Of a DNA stretch of 64,000 bases, positions 1 through 12,365 are shown one piece after another. The position numbers and the translations under genes were made by a program. The notes beneath the pieces were generated by a model, which did not search any database, was not told the DNA's origin, and was given only the letters and a program-made list of their open reading frames with translations. How positions within the stretch are numbered: position 1 is the stretch's first letter; each line of letters starts with the position of its first letter. The stretch spans positions 60,001 through 124,000 of the forward strand of contig JAQFVV010012423.1 in the NCBI GenBank assembly GCA_028023455.1. Direction: 5' to 3'. The DNA is from Epiperipatus broadwayi (lineage: Eukaryota > Onychophora > Udeonychophora > Euonychophora > Peripatidae).

Positions 1-1
1 T

Positions 2-147
2 GATTCTATTATTTCTGAAAGTGATATCCGATATTTTTCCGGTGATAATAATGGATTAGAAGCTTTAGAATCTGCAGTTTTGAGTTCCCCCCAAAATATT
101 CATTTATGGTTAAAATTGGCCTACAAATGGCTGAAAGATGATAGTAG
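2..147 (+). CDS. ZFC3H1: ZFC3H1 exon a (5' border outside window)
   Basis: Open from the first complete codon at base 2 and ends in phase 2 at AG|GTTAGG. It encodes a helical repeat segment with the motif NIHLWLKLAYKWL, typical of the start of the C-terminal HAT/TPR array. The exon continues upstream of the window. Confidence 0.88.
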
Positions 148-3100
148 GTTAGGAAAATTTAATTTTTTTTTTCAGTATTCTTTTAAAAATGTGTATTTTT
201 CATTCAGTGAACACTCATCACATTGTATTTGCGATTTCTATATCCATAGTTCAATTATCCAATATTGAGGGAAATGGTAAATAAAATAGTTAGAAGCTAA
301 TAAAAAAATGAAATATTTTATAAAGTTCTTTTTTACACATGTTAAAAATATTGAAGATAACAGAAAGAAAGGTTGTAATCGATTAAGAGTATTTTCTCTC
401 CACAACTTTGAAATTATAGTAATATTATTGCTATGTTGAATGTTTTAAAAAGGACTATTTTATTACTTTATGTATAAAGTTCAAAAAATCTAAAATCAGA
501 TTTGTTTTTTTTTGTTTTATTAAATTCATTGTTATAATAATAGTATAAACAAATTTCTATAGCTTTAAAAAAAGTTTTTTTTAATAAAAAAAACAAAAAC
601 AAGTTCTGTTTCTGACGCTATAGTATCTAATCTAATCATTAGTATTTTTTACCTTGGTAGCAAAGTTTTGCATCACATCATTTTAAAAGTTTATTAAAAT
701 CTATCTCAGTCTCCCCCCCCCCCCCCGATATTCTTTGTTATGAGTCAACTATTTAAGCATTCACTTTAAAAAAATCTGCAGATAGAAAGCATTTCTTGAG
801 GAGAATAGAATTAAATTGCATTCTTAACAATCATCTGTGAAATAGAGTATTATCCTGATGAAAGTAGAATTTATCTAGAAATGAAAGTAAATATTTTGAA
901 TTATGCATGTTTATAATATAGACATTTTCGGAATTAAAAATTTAGATTAGAGATAATTTTGTTAGAATGTGAAAAAATTTGGATTATGATTAATTTGAGC
1001 AAGTTTTCTAAAACTTAAATTTACTATAAAATACTTTACAATTAAATGAATTATATATCATCTATATTTTTTACTTTTGATTCATTTTTAATATTTAAGT
1101 ATTATGTTATCATTCACTATCCCATCAGTCATCATTTCAATCTCTCTCTCATTAGTCACTTATTAAATCAAATTTTGTCCAAAATATTAATTTAATATCA
1201 ATTTTTTAATCTTTTTTTTTTTTTACCTGTTCTAGAGATTTTCTTTTCTTTTGTATTTTGTTATAAAATAAATCACTGTCATTGTTTCTTTTCTATGTAT
1301 GTGCTTTTTTAGAAATTTAGTTTGTAAAATAATATTTATTATATAAAAAAGTAGTGAATTTAAATAAGTTTTGCAATTTTTGAAAATCTCTGATTTTTCA
1401 ATTTTTAGGTTTTGGATATAATTTTAATTGTTATATATTTTACTTATGATATCTTTTTTAAAAATATGCTTTATTTTATACTTAATTTCTATAGCATATC
1501 ATCCGTAAATCTTGATCATGCATTGAACGTATTATCTCGAGCTTTAGAAGCAAATTATCAAAATTCAGAACTTTGGCTTCATTATTTAAATCTATACTCT
1601 CAGAGGGAAGATGCATCTGATCTTGGAGAATTATGGATTCAAGCTTTGCAGTTGGCTCCATCTTATAGGCTTTGGTGGAAGGTTAGCCGTTTAATTTTTT
1701 TGTTATATTTACATATCAGATAACTATTAATCAATTTTGTGTGTATTTAATAAATTAGTTAATAGGAAATATTTTCATTTCAGTATCTACAGTTGGGTGA
1801 AAAGTATTCCGAAAAATGTGAACGTTGTCAAAAAATAATGAAATATTTGGTTGACCTGGAGGATTCTTCTTACTCACTTGAAATGAAGTCTTCCCAACTT
1901 TTAGAAATTGTACTTTATCAAGTACAATTGAACATCTTAACTGGAAGATATAAAACTGCTCTTAACATTATGCAGGTATTTTTTATATATATATTGTTTA
2001 CATAACTACAAACATGTAAGAGCCTCATATGAAAATTATACAAAGAAACATTTTTTAAAAATATAATTAGATAAAGAATAAGCACAATTATTTACACTTG
2101 GCTCATGCATTTCTAAGAATGCTATCTTTGGTAACATGTTGACGAAATATTTACTAACAAATGATCACAATTAGTTTGTTATAAATCTATTTCTACATTA
2201 ATAATATTACAATAAATTGATTTTACCATTATACAAATAAAAAAAAATGATTTTTACGATGTCTATAAAGTTATTAATAAATTAGCTTAAATTATAACAA
2301 AAAAAAAAATTATTTAAAGAAAAAAATGCATATTTTAAATGTCACAACTGTAAAAAAAAAAACTTTAAAAAGAGTTTAAATATATATAGAAATAAACAGA
2401 ATATTAGGTGTGAGTTAATATATGATAATAGTAAGGAAAGTAGTTTATTGTTTAAGGCTCGAACGGGACCTTTAGCTACAAAAGAATATACATGTAAATG
2501 GAAAAATATGGGTGATTTATTTTGTAAATTATGTAAGGAAGGAATTGAAAATATTAGGCATTTGTTAATTGAATGTAAATGTTTGAAAACAGAAAGGGTA
2601 CATATAATGAAGTTGTGGAAAAATAAATATGAAAAGAGTGATTATACAGAAAGTGAATTATTGGTTTTTATGCTGGGTTTGGGAAAAGATAAGGGGGATT
2701 TAGATATAAAGGTTATAGAGTTGACAAAAATTATGTTGTGGAAATGGGATAGAGCAGATTATGGGTAAATTTAGAGTAGGGAATGTAAAATAAAGTGGCT
2801 AACAGGTTTATCTGGGCATAATTGCTGAGATATTCTTGACTCCGTTTAAGGAGAAGCCATAATACATCACATCACATAAAAGTGCCGTTTCCGCGGCCGA
2901 CACGTTCGAACTCGCATTTTCTATAATACAACTTTTTAGTTGTGCTACAGACTGCAGGCCGCTATGTCGCGTCGCAGTACAGCATGTATGTTTTACGCAG
3001 CAAATACATTTTCCGAATTCGCACAGTTTATAAAATGGTTATGGCTTGGGGAGAGGGGGTGTTTTATTAATTGGATGAGAATGTTGTTTTCATTGGATTT

Positions 3101-6100
3101 TTTTTTATTTTAAAGTATTGAAATGTTCAGATTCTGTAAAGTAATAATTAACAGACTTTTTACACCGTAGTGTATTGAAGTTTTAGTAGTAAATGTTGAC
3201 GAGATATATGTATAAAGTGAGTTGTAATTAGGTAACGAGTCAAGTAACGTACTGTTCGTAACATTCCACGAGACAAAGAAGTTGTACGGTGTGTATATTT
3301 TTGAAATAAAAAAGAGCGTTAACACAAAAATATCCCGTAAGAAAAGTAGAATTGTACACGTTTTTTTTTTAAATGTCATAAAAAACATATATTATAAACA
3401 TTATATATATATATGTCGTTGTTTAAAAAAGTTTTAGTTTCTTTCTTTTCTCCGACTACTGTTATACTTTGTTGAATATAGTTTACGTTTATTGTTACCA
3501 TTTATTTTATAGATGTTAGTGAAAAAAAATATTTACAAAAATACGATTTTGATATTTTTTATTTTAGCATTACAAACAACAGAAAAATAAACCTAACTCT
3601 AAACTTAACCCTAAACCTAACTGTAACAACTTTTACTTTTAGTTGTCATTCTATTTGAAATAAAAAATAGTGGTAAACAACAACAAAAAAAAAGCCGTAA
3701 CCCCAGTAAAAAAATCTCCGATAGAAAATTGATTTTTCTAATAAAAAGCAAACTAAAAAAGACAAATCAAATTGTAATTTGTTTATTTTGTTTTACATTT
3801 ATTATTATCATTTAATTTGTATACATTAATAAAAAATAATATTTAAAATTAAATAATTTTTAAAAAAGACGATTTTCTTTTGTTTTTATTTTCGCATTAC
3901 AAAAAACACATCAAAATGATTATAATTAACGGCCCGGGAATGATCATATTTTATAGTTTAAGGTGAAAACTGCGCCATCGAGTGGAATATAGTAGCTATT
4001 CAACGACAACCAAAAAAATCTTTTAACACACTTACTGATATCTTTTATTTATATTTTATAATTTATTTAAATAAAATTTATTTTACAAATATATATCTTA
4101 ATGTACACATACATATAAAATACATATTCACATGGCATGTCATTTCAATATATATTTAAAAATAAGCAATATTTTGTGTTAACAATTCCAAATTAAGGTA
4201 TAGTAAATTTAATTTGCAGGAAATAAAAATGAATGGCAAATCCTAGATTTAACCAAAAAAATGATTTGAGATTAAAATTAATGACTACTAATGCTATTAT
4301 CTGTGATAATTAAAAACTTATATGCAAGACAATATTTGTAGCATTAGAATTTTTTTTTTTTTTAAACTAGCAGATCTTGTGCATTTATTTTGTGAACAAT
4401 AATAAAAACACTCGAATTACATACATCACCCTTTGTTATGTTGAACTTAAATGAAAATTTCAACTTTATCACAGTTACAGTATTATAAGACAAAAAAAAA
4501 ACAATCCATGAATTGTAGCCATTGTTATTACAATTATTCCTAAAGTGTATTAGTATATTAATGACATTATTATTTATGAGTAATATATTTATGCACTTTT
4601 TATTTATTGTAGTTCATAATTATTTCATGCATTAATTATTGAATTTTTTCCCTTTCTATGAAATGGACTTTTTTTATGTTAGTATAAATTTTCAAGATGT
4701 TTATTTATTTTATTTCTAATTTGAATGAAATTTATTCTTCTTTATTTATTCTAGAGCATTTTAATGCCAGGTTCTAATGCGGATGACAGTGTTTGCAATT
4801 TATTTTTACCCTCTGATCATTGTTTTGCTTGGCTTTGTTATTTGCATCTTCTGGAATTTCATAATTTACCACCATATCTTTATGAGTGTAATAATGATGG
4901 ACCTAGTCAAATTGTATCAAAAGTATGCAGTTATTTTGTTTTTTTAAACTATTGCTTCTCCTTTTTTTTTTAATTAAAAAAAAAAATTTATTAAGTAATC
5001 TTTAAACTTATGTTTTAGGAACCTTTTTTGTTACCTTGGATACCAGGAGGCTCAGTTCGTACAACTCCAGAAACATTAACACTTTTGTTCAAAACAGCTA
5101 TTCAGTCTTTGAAAGGGGGGAAAAAATTAGAAGAAATAAATCCTGAAATTATTCTACCTCTATATCGCAATTTTTTGCATTTTCAAATGATCATAGGAAG
5201 GTAAGACATATCTGTGTTTGTGTCAGAGTTGAAAAAAAAACATTTTTTTTTACCCTACTCCCCAATATATCTTAACATTTATTTTAAGAGAAGATTTAAG
5301 TCACTATTTCTTCACATTATTGTTTTAACTTGATCAAATATGCTGTAATACTTTCTAGCAGAATCATTTCAAAATTATCAATGTTGTAATGTGCTTTACT
5401 TTCTCAATAAAGCACCAATTCTGTATTGCTGATTAATCTCATTAAATCTGAATATATTTTGACTATACATAATGAAACACAAAAAGTATATTCAGATATA
5501 GATGAGATTGAAAATAAGTTAATGTTAATTGTTAGTCCTACTATTCCTCATAAATATAACTGGCAACTTTTAACTTATGTATTACTATCAATTTTTGTTA
5601 CACTTATTTTTTGGAAATTTTTAGAAGTATAAACTAGACTTTAAGCATTCAAACAGTTCTCTGCATTATTTTAATGATTTTCAGCTAATAAGGTAAGTTT
5701 TGGAAACACGTGAATATATGAAAAGAGCATTTACAAATATTTCCTTCAAAAATATTTATAAATAATGATAGCATTCTTTTAGGTTTGCAAATTAAATCAT
5801 TAGATAAATTCAAATGGTGTGCAGAACAGCTATAGGTTATTGCATTCATGTGTTTGCATTTTTTTAAAGCAAATCATACATCCATGAAACAATAAATGCA
5901 TTCTCTATTTCAACTGAACGCATAAAACATTTTAATTCTTTTTCACAGTTTTTTTTATTAGTATTAGATGTCTCATTCTCCAGGTATTCTGATGTTTGTG
6001 ATTTTTCTGATATATTCACAGTATCCACCAAATGCTTATCACTCATTGCAGTTGTTTCTATTATGCTTACTATTGATTTACTATGGATATTTTATTGTCC

Positions 6101-9100
6101 TTCAATCCCTAAAGAAGTAATTTTATTTTTTTACCATTAAAAAACTTGCTTTTTTTTTTTTTGTAAACATTATTTAGCAAAGACCCTCCAATTTTTTTTT
6201 TTCATTTGGAGGACTATTATCAAAATGCAATTGTTTAGCAGAAGAATTTGTGGGTATTATGAAATAGAATATTATTTAATGAATAGATAATTTTTATAAC
6301 AAATCAAATAAAAATTAAGTCACTTTTTTTTTTGCATGAAGCGTGTTCTAGCAATTTATTCCAGCACTTGTTGTTTTGTTGCTCCTAATTTAAGGCAGTC
6401 AATTTTGGAAATAAAAAATTTATTGACTTATGTAAAATGGTGTAAGAAGTAAAAAGACTGAAATAATATTTCAATGGGGCCCTAATAAAATTTTTAATCA
6501 TATATGTGAACAGTAGCTCTCAAAATTGAATGTACATGCACAATTAAATTTTACAATCTCCATACTTATGAAATATATATATCATTAAAAAAATCAATAT
6601 TAAGTGTTGAATTTCATGCATCTATTCACTTGATATCTGCAGCTTGCACAAAATTATATATACACTTCTTTTTAACTTCATAATTAAAATTTATAAAATA
6701 TAGATAATACTAATGTGTCATTGCTCTGAGATTATTATGTTTATATGAAAAGTAAAATCAGTGCAGAAAAGATTATATATTTTTTTAAAAATGCAATTTA
6801 ACAGTCAAATTTTTACATCAAACAAATTAGTGGTAAAAATCACACATTATAGAAAAATCATATCTGACAGAGGTTGAACTCGTAAACAAGAAAGATAAAG
6901 TTAGATTTATAAATGCTAAGAGATTCACATCAAAGTAATATATGCATCTAAGATTAATAAAACTCTTTGGATTGTAACTATTCATAGGGAATTAGAAAAA
7001 GTGAGCTATCAGGCTTGCAAATCCAGAAGAAGATCATGGAGCAACAAAACAGTCCATAAGAAGTTACAACTTTCAAAACATATATATTGTCATATTCTTA
7101 ATAATTAAATTCCTGAAGTTATTGAAGATCTATATTGCTGTTAGTCTGATTTTCTCATTATCTTAAGGACATTTACACTCAGAAAAGATATGGTTAAATA
7201 TTTCTCATTTATATGGTTTGACATGAAAATTCACTATTAAATTATATCTTTCAATAAACATATAATTGTTTTCTAATTTAACTTTTAATATTATAACAAC
7301 AATCACTGAACAATACTAATTTAGTACAGTATAAAAATATCCTAATTTTATCTTGAAATATAAAATCCATGTGAAGTATATATTCCAATTTTGTATTCCA
7401 GTTTTGTCAATGTTTCTTTTACCAAATAAATGGATGCACTGAATAAAACAATTTTTTTTAAAATAATATATAGAATCAGTTAAGCATCGTTTAAAGTAAT
7501 CAATATTATTTCATAAGTAAATCCGGTAGTCATCGATGAGCCACCATATCCCACTGGATGGCGCCGTTTTCGCGCTAAAACACATAAAAATGCCGTTTTC
7601 GCGGCCGACACGTTCGAACCCGCGTTGTCTATAATACAACTTTTTTGTTGTGCTACAGATTACAGGCCGCTATATCGCGTCGCAGTACAGCATGTATGTC
7701 GCATCACAGCAAATACATTTTCCGAATTCGCACAGTTTATAAAATGGTTACGGCTTGCAGAGGAAGTGTGTTTTTTTGAATTGGATGGAAATGTTGTTTT
7801 CATTGGATTTTTTTTTATTTTAAAGTATTGAAATGTTCAGATTTTGTAAAGTAATAATTAACAGACTTTTTACACCATAGTGTATTGAAGTTTTAAATAG
7901 TAAATGTTCACGAGATATATGTATAAAGTGAATTGGAATTAGGTAAAGCGTCAAGTAACGTACTGTTCGTAACATTCCACGAGACATTTTAAGATTGTAC
8001 CGTGTGTATATTTTTGAAATAAAAAAGAGCGTTAACACAAAAATATCCAGTAAGAAAAGTACAATTGTACACTGTTTTTTTAAATGTCATAAAAAGCATA
8101 TATTATAAACATTATATATATATATATATTTGTCGTTGTTTAAAAAAGTTTTAGTTTCTTTCTTTTCTCCGACTGCTGTTATACTTTGTTGAATATAGTT
8201 TACGTTTATTGTTATCATTTATTTTATAGATATTAGTAAAAAAAAATATTTACAAAAATACGATTTTGATATTTTTTATTTTAGCATTACAAACAACACA
8301 ACACTAACCGTAACAACTTTTACTTTTAGTTGTCATTGTATTTGAAATAAAAAATAGCTATAATATCTGTTTGTAAAAAGAAATAAAATTTAAAACAAAG
8401 ACTAAAAAAGTAGTTATAACACAATATCTGTTTCTCTGTAGAAATAAAATGTAAAAGGAAGAGTAAGAAATTTTACTTTTTATTTCGATTATGAGTTTTT
8501 AAACAACAACAACAAAAAAAAAGCCGTAATCCCATTAAAAAAATCTCCGATAGAAAATTGATTTTTCTAATAAAAAGCAAACTAAAAAAGACGAATCAAA
8601 TTGTAATTTATTTATTTTATTTTACATTTATTATCATTTAATTTGTATACGTTAATAAAAAATAATATTTAAAATTAAATAATATTTAAAAAAGACGATT
8701 TTCTTTTGTTTTTATTTTCGTATTACAAAAAACATATCAAAATGATTATAATTAACGGCCCGGGAATGATAATATTTTATAGTTTAAGCGTGAAAATTGC
8801 GCCATCGAGTGGAATATGGTAGCTATTCGACGACAACTGTAAATCCTTTTCCTTTAAACTATTAGGACAGATTCTAAAGTTATTTATAAGCATTTGTTCA
8901 ATTTTAATTAAATAAGCAAACCAGTATAAATTAATGAAACATAGAATTATAGAGAAGTTAGCTTAAAAAGTGAACTGCAAAATTTAATCTTGGAAATTAT
9001 TTTGTAATGACAAAAAGATTGATTAATGCTAAAAATCATTACTGTTGTTTTTTTTTTTGCATTTTAAAATAATTGGTTATACTTGATCTTCCAACTCGTA

Positions 9101-12100
9101 CCCATATTTTTTGTATTTCACTTTTTTTTTTTTTTCTGCTCATATTTTTGTAATCTTTTTAAATCAATTAGCCTTGGACTTATTTAAAGTAAGTTTACAT
9201 CTGTGCCTTTTTTTTTTTTTTAATGTGTGTGTTTGATAATAATTCTTTAGATTTTTAGCATTTTAAATCTTTGATTTAAAATAAACACAGCATGTACTTG
9301 CAAGTCTTTCATTTCAAATTAAGTTTTTAATATTTAGAAAAAGCTAAACAAATTGAAAATAATAAATAAACACTGAATATTTTGAAGATAAAAAATAAAA
9401 TCACTTTACACATTTAATAAATCCCACCAAAAAACTTGCCTCACATATGCATGTTTGTTTTTTTTTTTTTAAATTAAACCATTCATCTCTTGATGAAGAT
9501 TAATGTTTACAAATATTTAAACAGGGGAAATAAACACACTAAAATAAGGAAATAATCAAATTGGTACTTGATATGCTATTCTATTTAAAGACTGGAATAT
9601 TTATAGAATGTGTTAAAAATAATTAATTATTTATGTATTTATTGAAAAGTCATTGTGAATAAGTATTTGTTTTTAATCTTTCTATCTTCACCCAGTTGAT
9701 TAGTATAGGTCTAGCCATCATGAGTATCACGTCATATACCATCTTTTATTAACTAGGATGGGTTTGAGCATTCACATTTTTATTTTTCCATGCTTAGCAT
9801 TTCTAATTCCAATCATTACTTTCTTTTTCTGTATGAGAATTAAGTGTAACGTTTTTATTTTGTACTTTTTTTGTAATTAGAGAGACAAAATTATCCATAC
9901 TGAAATATTAATTTTAGTAATATATATGCTAATTAATATATGTGTGTTTGTGTGGCATTTTGAAGATGTTCAGTATCTTTTATTTCATTTCTTTTTTTTT
10001 TAATTATTATTTTTATTCTATTGATATTTCTAAATTTTTGATGTTAGAAATATGATTTTTCAGTATATTTTGATGCACAATTTAATTTTATCAAATTAAG
10101 AAATCCCATTTTATTTATATAATTAATAATGTATCTTTCAGATTTGATGAAGCTTCAGAGGTATGCCACCATGTACTTAAGGCATTTCCTTCTAATAGTG
10201 AATTTTGGATTGTTTTAGCCAAGATTAAAAGTATTACTGGTCCATTAGAAGCAATAATGCAGGTAATGTTGCCATTTTTTTTAAAAAAAGACGTTTTCTT
10301 TTATGATGATAACTATGAAAAATTAATTGTTTTAGATTTTATTTTTTATATGAAAATCATATTTTATGTTATATGCATTAATGCTTTTTTATATATATAA
10401 ATAGGTATTTGAAAATGCAATCGAAAAGAATCCTTTCTCAGCTCAGCTGTATCATGCAGCAGCTAAATATCATTTGGTGTGTTCAGATGAAGCAGCATCA
10501 ATTACTATGTTAAATAGATGTGCCAATGTATTTTATGAAGAAAATTTTTGTGATCTATTAACATTATATGAGTAAGTTTATGAGTTGTTTATATGTATAT
10601 TCTAATAATTGTGAATAATACAAATTACTGCCTTATTAAGACAAAAAAAAAAAAGCGACTGTTTACATTTGTATTTTTTATTTTATGTTGAACAATGAAC
10701 ACTTAAAAACTAGTTAGTTAATATTATTATTGCTTTGATTACAAAAGTTGTTATAGATACTTAAATCTAGAGAAAGCGTAAGAATAGCTATAATATAAAA
10801 TATTAGAACTGTGAATAAACTCTTAAAAAGTATTAACAGTCCTTATAAATGAAGCAACCAAGATTTTATTTAAAGTATGGATGGAGTAAAAAAATAGGTG
10901 AATATAATTTTTTTTTAATAAGGTAACAATGGAATTAATAGAATAAGTATAGATTTAATTTGAGAAATAAATAGAGAAAAGCATTTATGAATAATAAATA
11001 ATGTAAGGTGTTTGTGGTTTGTGAGTTTTTTTTTCATATTTAAGCAAATAAGTATGTTTTGAATTCTAAATTAATTTTGTCTTTTTTTTTTTTTAAAAAA
11101 AAAAAAATGTAAATGTAAATTTATTGTTCTGTGTATAAATTTGTTTGGTAAAAAATAGAATTAACTTTGTAATTTATTATACAATAAAAAGTAGAACTAA
11201 TGTAATACCACTAACATTTTATTAAACCATTGTAGAATGAAATGAAAAATTTATGTAGGAATTAATTTTGAAATTATGATTGTTATTAAATGTATGTTGT
11301 TGTTTTTAACACTAATATTTTTCTTCTAGTCATTTAATAGATGATCCATGCTCGTTAAGGCAGCCTTCTTTTTCCAGTTCAGTTACATCAGAAATTATTG
11401 TTTCTCAAGCTTTATATCTTAGATTAAACAAATGGTAAATTCGATTAGATTTTTTTTATATTATATAATATATATGATAGTTGAAGGATTACATACATTT
11501 TATTGTTTAATTTTTTTTAATAGTTTGTATTTATCACTCAAGACAAATCATCTTAAAACCATTGAAGAATTTGAAGCAGCATTAGGATCTCAGTTTAATA
11601 CCAAAGAAATGCAAGCTGTTTGGTTAGAGTAAGAAAACATTTAATTTATTTTGTACATAGATTTGTAATATTAATTTTTTCAAATTATTTAAAATAATAT
11701 ATTTAAGCATCTCAAATATTTCCATAAAACATAAAACTCAATTTTTTAGTTGATGGTTTTGGTTTATTATTTTTTGGTCATATTTAGTAGAAAATTTACG
11801 ATTTAGAAAATCATTTGAATACTCACTAATGTAAAAGAAATAAATATATAGACTGCCATGATGGCACATAATACTAATTGATCTGCTTTATTATATTGCA
11901 CACTTATTATGTTATGACAACAAAAACTTTTAATCTCTCATGATAAAATAAGCCGTGATAAATTAAATACAGTAATTAATATTCATTTGTTTACTTCCAA
12001 GACTTCTATATTGAATTTTTAGGGGTTTGGTTCAAGATACAATTTTCGCAATAATTTCAGTTTATATAATAATACATATATAAATATGTGATGGCTTAAA

Positions 12101-12333
12101 AATGCAAGTTCTTGTATATTTTTTTTATTAAACATTTATACGTTTCCAAACAATATGTGAGGAATATTATTTTCTTTCTTGACAAAGCAAATAAAATAAA
12201 TGTTAGATCATACAAAAAATTTTCAAATGCTTATTAAAAACAATTTTGAAAAATTAGTTGCAGATTTTATGTAAACAACAATACACATACTTATGGCCGA
12301 TTATTTGCAGATTGCTGATTAATTTATAATTTA

Positions 12334-12365
<32 letters not shown>

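Larger units (their letters stand above)
1976..4754 (+). other. Intron, 2,779 bp, with LINE 3' end and TIR element
   Basis: GTATTT donor and TTATTCTAG acceptor. It contains the LINE fragment at 2388-2877 and the terminal-inverted-repeat element at 2873-4011. The remainder (1976-2387 and 4012-4754) is AT-rich DNA with no feature that I recognise. Confidence 0.8.
5201..10141 (+). other. Intron, 4,941 bp
   Basis: GTAAGA donor and CTTTCAG acceptor. It contains an unassigned open frame at 5426-5632, a possible Tc1-type remnant at 6855-7080 and the complete TIR element at 7525-8838. Bases 5640-6850 and 8850-10140 are AT-rich with many T-tracts; nothing else was recognised there. Confidence 0.8.

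Noticed and set aside
3110-3388. − strand open frame recurring at the same place in all three TIR copies (3110-3388, 7820-8038, 49142-49348)
   Set aside because: The similarity comes from the repeat DNA itself. Lengths differ, frames are broken differently in each copy, and the composition is low-complexity. There is no sign of selection for protein.
3590-3632. Interstitial telomere array
   Set aside because: Only a few imperfect hexamers, and they lie at a fixed internal position of a mobile element, so not a chromosome-fusion mark.
5426-5632. Similarity of the intronic frame to CNEP1R1/TMEM188-like small membrane proteins
   Set aside because: Only a rough charged-then-hydrophobic pattern is shared, with no conserved motif and no further exons found. 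Not enough to name it.
7600-7630. GTTCGAACCC in the GC-rich block of the TIR element as a tRNA-type B box (SINE or tRNA origin)
   Set aside because: No A box at proper spacing, no cloverleaf, and the element has terminal inverted repeats and an 8-bp duplication. The TTCGAA palindrome explains the match on both strands.
11432-11632. Open frame from ATG at 11432 as a separate small gene
   Set aside because: Its second half is ZFC3H1 exon i; the first half is intron. Splice sites and phases place it in the larger gene.
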